NCBI GenBank assembly: GCA_902593445.1
Contig: CACJIJ010000008.1
Span: 1-46,276 of the forward strand
Reading direction: 5' to 3'
Length of the DNA stretch: 46,276 nucleotides
Source: an uncultured Pelagibacteraceae bacterium
Lineage (GTDB): Bacteria > Pseudomonadota > Alphaproteobacteria > Pelagibacterales > Pelagibacteraceae
Shown: positions 29,124 to 37,907 of the stretch, in pieces
Layout of the letters: each line of letters starts with the position of its first letter
Numbering within the stretch: position 1 is the stretch's first letter
The notes under the pieces: model-generated
Seen by the model: the letters and a program-made list of their open reading frames with translations, nothing else
What the model was told of the DNA's origin: nothing
The model's database searches: none
Program-made: the position numbers and the translations under genes

Positions 29124-30274
29124 TCAAGTATTTTTTTTGTTTCTTTTTTAATTAGCTCAACAGCAGGTTGATCAAAGGGGTTTATTTTCAAAGCTTTTCC
29201 TATCAAAATTGTTTCGAGAATAAAAAAGGTAAAAAGCTCACCTAAAGTTTTTTCATCACGCTTATTAATTTCAAAAGTTCTAAAAGGAATATTTTTTTTA
29301 TTAAATACATTTTCTGTAGCATTTTTTTGAGCAAAAATTATTTTATCTAAATTTTTATTTTTTAAATATTTATTTAATGAAAGAATTTTATTATTATTAA
29401 CTTTAATTGAATTTTTTTCTTTAACATAAAAAAAAGTAAAAAAATTATTTTTAAACCCATCTAAATACAACTGCATTACACTGTGATTGTCTTTTGGCAT
29501 ATTTGAAACAATAGGCAAAATACCTTTGGTCTGTTTTCCAAGACTTTCTGCAACCAGTTGTTGATACCAATTAAATAAATTATTAGATTTTTCATCATAA
29601 TTAATGATTATCGAGTTGAATTTTTTAATTTTATTAAAATATAGTATAGCTTCAACATTATTAACCAAATGATTAAGATATTTTTTATTTTTTACTAAAT
29701 AATTTAATTGTTTAAATTTTAAAATATTTAAACCCATTAGTTCAGCTGGTAACATACCGACTTCAGATAAAACTGAATATCTGCCACCAATAAAATTATT
29801 GTGGTGAATAATTTCTGCTTTTAATTTTTCTGCTAATATATGAAGATAACTATTTTTATTCTCTGTAATAAAAATATTTTTTTGATTTTTTTTAATATTG
29901 ATATTGGAATTAACTATTGTCTCTAACGTATTTCCTGATTTAGATATTATTAAATTTAAAGTATTAGCATTAGATAAATTTTTATAATTTGAACTCAAAT
30001 TATCTAAAAATTCAAATTTTTTGTTTATTTTATGTTTTAAAAAATCATAAATTGCTCGAGATCCTAAAGAAGAACCACCCATCCCAATTATTCTATAATT
30101 TTTATTTTTTTTATATTTTAATAAATTTTTTTTATTAAAATTATTCTTATATTTCTCTGTTAAAGAATTAATTAATTGATTATTTTTTTTCAGTAGAATT
30201 TTTAATTCATTTCTAACTATTTTATTTTTTTTTTTAATTTTAAAATTAATAAATTTAATACTTGATGTTAGCAT
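29120..30274 (-). CDS. pgi: Glucose-6-phosphate isomerase (short form)
   Basis: Pgi interconverts glucose-6-phosphate and fructose-6-phosphate. The 384-residue protein shows SIS-domain motifs RIIGMGGSSLGSRAIYDF (sugar-phosphate loop), NLIISKSGNTLETI, and the Pgi signature HHNNFIGGRYSVLSEVGMLP with the catalytic region, plus DNHSVMQLYLDGFK later. It is far shorter than the ~550-residue enteric enzyme, which fits the compact bacterial forms. A bifunctional glucose/mannose isomerase is possible but the GGRYSVLSEVG signature favours Pgi. One-base overlap with the lipoprotein gene upstream. Confidence 0.88.
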   Translation of the reverse strand: MLTSSIKFINFKIKKKNKIVRNELKILLKKNNQLINSLTEKYKNNFNKKNLLKYKKNKNYRIIGMGGSSLGSRAIYDFLKHKINKKFEFLDNLSSNYKNLSNANTLNLIISKSGNTLETIVNSNINIKKNQKNIFITENKNSYLHILAEKLKAEIIHHNNFIGGRYSVLSEVGMLPAELMGLNILKFKQLNYLVKNKKYLNHLVNNVEAILYFNKIKKFNSIIINYDEKSNNLFNWYQQLVAESLGKQTKGILPIVSNMPKDNHSVMQLYLDGFKNNFFTFFYVKEKNSIKVNNNKILSLNKYLKNKNLDKIIFAQKNATENVFNKKNIPFRTFEINKRDEKTLGELFTFFILETILIGKALKINPFDQPAVELIKKETKKILD

Positions 30275-30588
30275 TAATCAGTCTTAATTTTTTTTAATAT
30301 ATTTTCTTCTAAATTTTTATCAGTTTTGATTGTTTCATTTTCGTCAATGTTATTTTCTATAATCATCTCCTTAATACTGCTTTTTTTAATATCTGATAAA
30401 TTTTGCATTTTTTTTGGAACTGGTAATTCTTCAAAATTTGGTGGCATAACTAAAGGAGATTTTTTTTCTACTAGAAACTCATCACTAGTGTTTTTTTTCG
30501 GATTTTTAAAACCCTCTTTAACTGTTCCACACCCATTCAAAATTAATAAAAATAAAATTATTAAACTAAAAAAATTCAATCTATTCAT
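30274..30588 (-). CDS. Small lipoprotein, DUF3035/BamF-like
   Basis: This is a 104-residue predicted lipoprotein. Residues 1-19 form a signal sequence ending in the lipobox LILNGC, so the mature protein would start at C20. The remainder is polar and includes TSDEFLVEKKSPLVMPPNFEELPVP, a pattern I associate with the alphaproteobacterial DUF3035 family, one member of which (BamF) belongs to the outer-membrane assembly complex. The match is short, so function is tentative. Its gene overlaps lspA by 8 bases; LspA is the peptidase that would process it. Confidence 0.72.
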   Translation of the reverse strand: MNRLNFFSLIILFLLILNGCGTVKEGFKNPKKNTSDEFLVEKKSPLVMPPNFEELPVPKKMQNLSDIKKSSIKEMIIENNIDENETIKTDKNLEENILKKIKTD

Positions 30589-31078
30589 GATTATTTTTAG
30601 ATTTGTATGTTAACTCAAGAATTATCATTAATACTACACCTACAGTTATAAATATATCTGATACATTGAAAATAAACCAATGAAAATTTCCAACATGGAA
30701 ATCAATAAAATCTGGTACAGCTTTATAAATTATTCTATCATAAACATTACCTAATGCCCCGGCTAAAATCATTATTAACGCAAGTTTTTTAAAACCAGAA
30801 CTTTTTATTGTCATTAGAAAAATAAAAAAAATAATTAAAATTATTATAATTGTTAATAAATTGTATAAATTTTTTTGATCAAAGGATAGTAGACCAAATG
30901 CAATACCTTCATTCCAGATTAGACTAATATTTAAATATTTTGAAGAAAATATTTCAGATCCGAGTAATTTCTTATCTAAATTAATTACATAAATTTTAGA
31001 AATTCTATCGAGTAGAAAAATTATTAAAGTAAATGATATATTAATAAATAAACTTTTATTTAAATTTTTTAAAACCAT
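30581..31078 (-). CDS. lspA: Lipoprotein signal peptidase (signal peptidase II)
   Basis: LspA cleaves signal peptides of lipoproteins in the inner membrane. From the ATG at 31078 the protein has 165 residues; a TTG at 31096 would add six residues but lies inside ileS, while the ATG makes a TAATG overlap with the ileS stop. Four hydrophobic segments are visible. The catalytic aspartates are D123 in AVPDFIDFHVGNFHW and D141 in FNVSDIFITVG, and GALGNVYDR precedes them. Placement after ileS is a widely conserved bacterial arrangement. Confidence 0.95.
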   Translation of the reverse strand: MVLKNLNKSLFINISFTLIIFLLDRISKIYVINLDKKLLGSEIFSSKYLNISLIWNEGIAFGLLSFDQKNLYNLLTIIIILIIFFIFLMTIKSSGFKKLALIMILAGALGNVYDRIIYKAVPDFIDFHVGNFHWFIFNVSDIFITVGVVLMIILELTYKSKNNHE

Positions 31079-33792
31079 TAAGAGTGTCTTGGACAAGCGC
31101 CCTCATTTATTTTCCAACAAACTGGACACTTAGTTCCTTTCGCTTTATTAGTGACTGCTGTTGTCTCAACATCATCTTTATAACTAACTTCAGCTTTTGA
31201 AGTAATACAAAGCTCAGAGAAGTCCGTACTCTCTGTAAGATTTTTTAATTTTTTACTAAGTTGTATTTTTAAATCTGCCTCTAAGCTAGACCCAATTTCT
31301 TTACTAGCTCTTTTTTCTTCAATACTTATGTTGCAAATGTTTCTAATTTTTATTAATTCACTCCATTTTTCACTGAGTTTTTCATTCTTAAATTTATTGG
31401 GAAATTCTAAAAATCTTTCAAGATGAATACTTTTGCTATCCTTAAATAATAATTTAAAAATTTCCTCTGTTGTAAAAGATAATATGGGAGCAAACCATTT
31501 TAATAGTGCATTTAAAATTATATTAAGGAGTACAATTGTTGATTTTCTTTTTTTAGAAACTTTAGGATCACAATAAAGATTATCTTTTCTAATATCAAAG
31601 TAAAAAGCAGATAAGTCAACAGTACAAAAATTTAACAATTCTTTATATAAATTATGAAAATCGTAATTATTAAAATATTTTTTAAAATTATCATTTAAAA
31701 TATAAATTTTATGCAGCATTAATTGCTCTAACTCAGGTAACTCTTCTATTTCTAACTTATCAAAGTTTATTGTTTCAAAATTATCATTAATATTTCCAAG
31801 TAAATATCTGAAAGTATTTCTAATTTTTCTATAAGACTCTGCATGTTGATCTAAAATAGAATAGTCTATTCTTAAATCCTCTGCATAATTTGATGATGCT
31901 ACCCAAATTCTTAAAATATCAGCACCATACTTTTTCAATATATCATCGGGTGCAATTACGTTTCCTAATGATTTTGACATCTTTAAACCTTTGCCATCTA
32001 CAACGAAACCATGTGATAAAATAGATTCGAAAGGAGCCCTACCTCTAGTCCCACAAGACTCTAACAATGATGAGTGAAACCAACCTCTATGTTGATCAGA
32101 ACCCTCTAAATACATTGAAGCAGGCCATTTTAGATCATCCCTTTTTTCTAGTACAAAAGAATGTGTAGATCCGCTATCAAACCAAACCTCAACAATATCG
32201 GTAATTTTTTCGTATTCATTAGCTTTAAATTTACTACCCAAGAATCTTTGTGGATCATCAGAGAACCAACAATCTGAACCCTCTTTTTCATAAATGGATG
32301 CAATATTTTCAATAACTTCATCATCGACTAAAATTTCTTTAGTCTGTTTGTTTACAAAAATTGGAAGCGGTACGCCCCAAACTCTTTGTCTTGAAACACA
32401 CCAATCAGGTCTTGTTTCAATCATTGATTTTAATCTTTCTTTACCTTTGCTCGGATAAAAAATAGTTTCATCAATAGCTTTTAGAGCTTTATTTCTCAAT
32501 TTATGACTTTCCATTGAAATAAACCATTGTGGTGTTGCCCTATGAACAAGTGGTGCTTTAGATCTCCATGAATGAGGGTAAGAGTGAACTAACTCACCAT
32601 TAAATAATAAATTTTTTTGTTCTTTAAGTTTTTCAATTACAATTGGATTTGCTTTAAATATATGAATTCCCTCGAATAATTTAACATTATTTGTATATTT
32701 TCCATCCCCATCAACTGTCTCGATTGCTTTAATTCCGTTATTCAAACATAAATTAAAATCATCAGGCCCATGACTTGGTGCACAGTGAACAATTCCTGTT
32801 CCTTGCTCAGTTGTAACAAATCTTGCTTCCAGCATTGGGATATCGTGATCATAACCAAGGTTTAAAAATGGGTGGCTACAAATTGTATTCTTAAATTCTT
32901 TACCCTTGAATGTATGAATTTTTTTATAATTTTTTAAATCGCAATCTTTAACCACTGATTCTATTAAAGCATCTGCAATAACGATTTTTCTATTTTTAAA
33001 ATCAACATGATCATTTATTTCCATTACAACATAATCAAGAGACTCATTAAAAGCTAAAGCTTTATTTGCAGGTATTGTCCATGGTGTTGTTGTCCAAATT
33101 ATAACCTCACAATCATTTAGTTTTTTTAAATTTGAAGATTTTATTTTAAAGGATGTATATATTGTATCTGATTTATGGTCTTGGTATTCTACTTCTGCAT
33201 CTGCAAGAGCTGTCTTTTCAACTGTCGACCATAATACTGGCTTAAAGCCCTTGTACAAACTCCCTTCTTTTAAAAATTTTCCAAGCTCTCTTACAATTTG
33301 AGCTTCAGCATCGAAACTCATTGTTGAATAATAATTTTCCCAATCTCCTATAACTCCAAGACGTTTAAATTGAGATTTATGAACTTCAATCCACTTTTCT
33401 GCAAAAGATCTGCACTCTTTTCTAAACTCAACTACAGGCACTTCGTTTTTATTTTTTTTATTTTTTTTGTATTGTTCTTCAATTTTCCACTCAATAGGTA
33501 ATCCATGACAATCCCAGCCAGGCACATAAATACTATCTTTTCCATCCATTTGATGAAATTTTACGATGATGTCTTTTAAGATCTTATTAAGAGCAGTACC
33601 CATATGAATATTACCATTTGCATAGGGTGGACCATCGTGAAGAATAAATTTTTCTTTTCCTATACTTAAATTTCTTATTTGTTCATAAAGATTAATTTTT
33701 TTCCAATAATCTAAAATTTCAGGCTCTCTTATTGGTAAATTAGCTTTCATAGAAAAAGCTGTTTTTGGCAGATTTATATCTGATTTAGTCAT
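31078..33792 (-). CDS. ileS: Isoleucyl-tRNA synthetase
   Basis: IleS charges tRNA-Ile and edits valine. The 904-residue class I enzyme has the HIGH-region sequence PPYANGNIHMGTALNK (63-66 is HMGT), the CP1 editing domain with WTTTPWTIPANKAL, WCVSRQRVWGVPLPIF, and GLKMSKSLGNVIAPDD (KMSKS near residue 604). The C-terminus has a zinc-finger-like CPVCWKINEGACPRHS in which the last ligand may be His. Editing region shows GTGIVHCAPSHGPDDF. The start shares ATGA with the ribF stop. Confidence 0.97.
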   Translation of the reverse strand: MTKSDINLPKTAFSMKANLPIREPEILDYWKKINLYEQIRNLSIGKEKFILHDGPPYANGNIHMGTALNKILKDIIVKFHQMDGKDSIYVPGWDCHGLPIEWKIEEQYKKNKKNKNEVPVVEFRKECRSFAEKWIEVHKSQFKRLGVIGDWENYYSTMSFDAEAQIVRELGKFLKEGSLYKGFKPVLWSTVEKTALADAEVEYQDHKSDTIYTSFKIKSSNLKKLNDCEVIIWTTTPWTIPANKALAFNESLDYVVMEINDHVDFKNRKIVIADALIESVVKDCDLKNYKKIHTFKGKEFKNTICSHPFLNLGYDHDIPMLEARFVTTEQGTGIVHCAPSHGPDDFNLCLNNGIKAIETVDGDGKYTNNVKLFEGIHIFKANPIVIEKLKEQKNLLFNGELVHSYPHSWRSKAPLVHRATPQWFISMESHKLRNKALKAIDETIFYPSKGKERLKSMIETRPDWCVSRQRVWGVPLPIFVNKQTKEILVDDEVIENIASIYEKEGSDCWFSDDPQRFLGSKFKANEYEKITDIVEVWFDSGSTHSFVLEKRDDLKWPASMYLEGSDQHRGWFHSSLLESCGTRGRAPFESILSHGFVVDGKGLKMSKSLGNVIAPDDILKKYGADILRIWVASSNYAEDLRIDYSILDQHAESYRKIRNTFRYLLGNINDNFETINFDKLEIEELPELEQLMLHKIYILNDNFKKYFNNYDFHNLYKELLNFCTVDLSAFYFDIRKDNLYCDPKVSKKRKSTIVLLNIILNALLKWFAPILSFTTEEIFKLLFKDSKSIHLERFLEFPNKFKNEKLSEKWSELIKIRNICNISIEEKRASKEIGSSLEADLKIQLSKKLKNLTESTDFSELCITSKAEVSYKDDVETTAVTNKAKGTKCPVCWKINEGACPRHS

Positions 33793-34713
33793 TTAGTTTT
33801 TTTTGCAATATTTAAATCTTTTTTTATTTGAGCTCTTAATTGATTAACATTTTTAAATTTTTTTTCTTCTCTTATAAACTTTAAAAACTCTACTGATAAA
33901 AGCTTATTATAAAGATTTCCAGAAAAATTAAATAAATGAACTTCTAATAATATTTTTTTTTGGTTAAATGTGGGTCTATATCCTAAATTAGCAATTCCCC
34001 TAAGATATTTAGTATTATTTTTTCCTTAGAACTTTAACAGCATAAACACCTGGTTTAGCTAAAACATAATCATGAATATCTATGTTACAGGTTGGGAATC
34101 CAATTTTTTTCCCAACTTGCCTACCCTTTTGAACAACCCCCTGTATCGTCCAGTTTCTATCGAGAAGTTTATTTGCTTTTTTTAAAAATCCATTTTCTAA
34201 AAGATTTCTTATTAAAGAAGATGATACAATTTTATTATCTTTGGTTAATGGTTTTGGATTAACAACTTTATAATTATATTTTTTTTCATTCTCAAGTAAC
34301 AAATTGACATTTCCTTCTCTATTGTTTCCAAATCTAAAATTATTACTTACAAAAATAAATTTGGAATTTAATTTTTTCTTCAGAATTTCAATTATAAAAT
34401 TTAATGCTTTAGTTTTTGAAAATTTTTTATCAAATATTTTTGTTATTACAAAATCAACTTTAAATTTGCTAAGTAATTTAATTTTTTGTTCAACATTTGA
34501 AAGTCTAAAATTTTTTAAATTTTTATTAAAAAACATTTTAGGCATTGGATCAAAATTAATAACACCAATTTTTAAATTATATTTTTTCTTATATGATTGT
34601 GCTAACTTGAATAACTTTTGATGACCTTGGTGTAGTCCATCAAAATTACCTATTAAGATAATTGATCCTTTATGTTTTTTTTGAATATTAAAATTAGAGT
34701 AATGTTTTACCAT
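33789..34713 (-). pseudogene. ribF: Riboflavin kinase/FAD synthetase, interrupted by a +1-base frameshift
   Basis: RibF makes FMN and FAD. The N-terminal adenylyltransferase domain is intact, with GNFDGLHQGHQKLF (22-35), and the riboflavin-kinase domain begins near residue 181 with GVVQKGRQVGKKIGFPTCNIDI. At an A6 run of the coding strand (window 34018-34023) the frame meets a stop (34015-34017). Reading five A's restores RKNNTKYLRGIANLGYRPTF, ILLEVHLFNFSGNLYNKLLS and VEFLKFIREEKKF, the normal RibF ending, with a stop that overlaps the ileS start (ATGA). The repaired protein has 307 residues, the usual length. Since RibF is normally essential, a base-calling error is the simplest explanation; a genuine lesion would remove the kinase C-terminus. 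Confidence 0.9.
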
Positions 34714-35525
34714 TTTAAATCCGACTGAATAAAATTAACTATTGCCTCATATTCTTTTGCAACTTTTTGAATGCCCTTATTATTGATTTCATCTTTATGA
34801 ATTCCATTAGAAATTAACAAGCAATCATAATTTAATAGATTTGCTCCTCTAATATCTGTGTTCAAATTATCACCAATTGCTAATATTTTCTTATTATTAT
34901 TATTAATTGATTGATTATAAACTTCTGGATGAGGTTTTCCAAAATAAACTACCTGCCCACCCATTTTTTCAAAAACCATAGCAACTGAGCCTGCACACAA
35001 CTCTCTAGTTTTTCCACGATCAACAATTAAATCTGGATTTGTGCAAATCATTTTTTTATTTAAATGATTAACAAATAAATTTTTATAATAAGTTAAATCT
35101 TTATCAAAATCATCAAATAAACCAGTGCATAATAAATACTCGCTTTCTTTAATGTCCTCACTTTTGTTGTTTTCAAATAAATTAAATAAATCAAAATCTC
35201 TAGGTGGCCCTATATGATAAAATTTTTTAGATTGATAATTTTTTTTTAAATAGCTTAGTGCTGCTTCGCCTGAAGTAAAAACATGATCTCTTAAATCTTT
35301 ATCCATGCCCATTTTTTCTAAGAAATTTTTAACAGTTTCATTTGGTCTTGGTGCATTTGTTAGAAGAACAAAACTTTTATTTTTTTTAGAAAGTTCTTTA
35401 AGAACAGTTATTGCTTTTTTATGTAATTTAATCCCATTATGAATAACCCCCCATAAGTCTATATAGAAAAGATCATAATTATCAGCTATTGACTTCAGTC
35501 CTGTTAAATCTAATTTTTTAGTCAT
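34707..35525 (-). CDS. HAD-superfamily class IIA hydrolase (TIGR01459-type)
   Basis: This is a 272-residue phosphatase of the NagD-like class IIA group. The nucleophile motif is YIDLWGVIHNG (D23), where Trp replaces the second Asp position region as in the TIGR01459 subfamily. FVLLTNAPRPNETV is motif II, FGKPHPEVYN carries the motif III lysine, and ILAIGDNLNTDIRGANLLNYDCLLISNG is motif IV. Substrate unknown. The gene overlaps ribF by 7 bases; the same neighbourhood with flavin genes is seen in other alphaproteobacteria, so a sugar- or flavin-phosphate substrate is a guess. Confidence 0.88.
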   Translation of the reverse strand: MTKKLDLTGLKSIADNYDLFYIDLWGVIHNGIKLHKKAITVLKELSKKNKSFVLLTNAPRPNETVKNFLEKMGMDKDLRDHVFTSGEAALSYLKKNYQSKKFYHIGPPRDFDLFNLFENNKSEDIKESEYLLCTGLFDDFDKDLTYYKNLFVNHLNKKMICTNPDLIVDRGKTRELCAGSVAMVFEKMGGQVVYFGKPHPEVYNQSINNNNKKILAIGDNLNTDIRGANLLNYDCLLISNGIHKDEINNKGIQKVAKEYEAIVNFIQSDLKW

Positions 35526-35580
35526 ATTTTTAAGGTATAAACCATAAAATCTCTAATTTACTAGCTTTTTAATAAATCTG

Positions 35581-35629
35581 TATGAGACTCATCTTGAAAT
35601 AGACAGCGAAATATCTATATGAAGCTCAT
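35581..35629 (+). repeat. Pair of 11-base palindromes flanking the groESL promoter
   Basis: ATGAGACTCAT (35582-35592, a perfect 5+1+5 palindrome) and ATGAAGCTCAT (35619-35629, ATGA-AGC-TCAT) sit at each side of the candidate -35/-10 boxes, with centres 37 bases apart. Together with one base before each they form an imperfect 12-base direct repeat with two mismatches. The arrangement looks like twin operator half-sites, but no regulator is suggested by the sequence itself. Confidence 0.5.
35593..35620 (+). promoter_or_regulatory. Candidate sigma-32 (RpoH) heat-shock promoter of groESL
   Basis: Upstream of groES the sequence CTTGAAA (CTTG at 35593-35596) is followed, after 17 bases, by TCTATAT (35614-35620). 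This resembles the alphaproteobacterial RpoH pattern CTTG-N17/18-CYTATNT, with one mismatch in the -10 box. The start of groES is about 38 bases further on. groESL operons are the best known RpoH targets in this class. Base call by eye, not by a trained model. Confidence 0.65.
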
Positions 35630-35646
35630 ATTTATAAAGATTTATT

Positions 35647-35652
35647 AAGGAG
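35647..35652 (+). promoter_or_regulatory. Strong Shine-Dalgarno site of groES
   Basis: AAGGAG stands five bases before the groES ATG at 35658. It fixes the start and is one of the few consensus ribosome binding sites in the window. Confidence 0.8.
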
Positions 35653-35657
35653 ATATT

Positions 35658-35948
35658 ATGAAATTTAAACCGTTACATGACAGAGTGTTAATTGAAGTAC
35701 TGGATAGCAGTGAAAAAACTGCCGGTGGAATAATTATCCCAGACTCAGCTCAAGAAAAACCTCAGGAAGGAAAAGTTGTTGCTGTAGGCGGCGGAGCAAA
35801 AACAGAAGATGGAAAGAAAATTCCAATGGATGTTAAAGTTGGAGATAAGGTTTTATTTGGTAAATGGTCTGGAACTGAAGTCAAAATAGATGGTAAAGAA
35901 TATAGCATAATGAAAGAGTCAGACATTATGGGTATTTCAAGCAAGTAA
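35658..35948 (+). CDS. groS: Co-chaperonin GroES
   Basis: GroES is the heptameric lid of the GroEL folding chamber. The 96-residue protein begins [38 protein letters not shown], where the mobile loop that binds GroEL includes [28 protein letters not shown] and DIMGIS follow as in other GroES. It has normal length and lies 23 bases before groEL in one operon. Confidence 0.98.
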   Translation: MKFKPLHDRVLIEVLDSSEKTAGGIIIPDSAQEKPQEGKVVAVGGGAKTEDGKKIPMDVKVGDKVLFGKWSGTEVKIDGKEYSIMKESDIMGISSK

Positions 35949-35957
35949 ATAATTAGT

Positions 35958-37633
<1,676 letters not shown>

Positions 37634-37660
37634 AGTCCCTCATTTTTTAAAACAAAATTT

Positions 37661-37690
37661 AAAAGGCCATCTCAAGATGGCCTTTTTTTT
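37661..37690 (+). terminator. Rho-independent terminator of groESL
   Basis: GGCCAT (37665-37670) pairs with ATGGCC (37677-37682) around a CTCAAG loop, extended by outer A-T pairs and followed by eight T's. It is the only strong GC-rich intrinsic terminator I see in the window, and it lies 28 bases beyond the groEL stop. Confidence 0.92.
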
Positions 37691-37705
37691 ATATAAAGTT
37701 TAATC

Positions 37706-37822
37706 ATGTCAAAAAGATATAGTGGTAAATCATTTAAAGACTCTAGCGTTAAAAAAAAACCTAAATTGAGCTTTAAAGAAAAAAGAAAACTGAAAAAAGA
37801 TAAGCAAAAAAAGACAAATTAA
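37706..37822 (+). CDS. Small, highly basic protein of unknown function (38 residues)
   Basis: This is an open frame of 38 codons between the groEL terminator and typA. It starts MSKRYSGKSFKDSSVKKK and continues with a Lys-rich tail ending KKTN. I count 15 Lys and 2 Arg against 3 acidic residues, so net charge is about +14. No Shine-Dalgarno or membrane segment is visible. Composition suggests an RNA- or DNA-binding peptide, which is inference only. It lies beyond the terminator, so it needs its own promoter or read-through. Low-complexity Lys-rich frames can arise by chance in AT-rich DNA, hence moderate confidence. Confidence 0.5.
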   Translation: MSKRYSGKSFKDSSVKKKPKLSFKEKRKLKKDKQKKTN

Positions 37823-37907
37823 TCCTGAATTTTGAAAATTATTCAAGCCAGTTATGAGTTTTTTTGAGTTTTAATATCCTTTTAAATATGTATAAGAGCC
37901 AGAATTT

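Noticed and set aside
35581..35640. CIRCE (HrcA) operator upstream of groES
   Set aside because: The CIRCE inverted repeat TTAGCACTC-N9-GAGTGCTAA is not present; the palindromes here have different arms and spacing.
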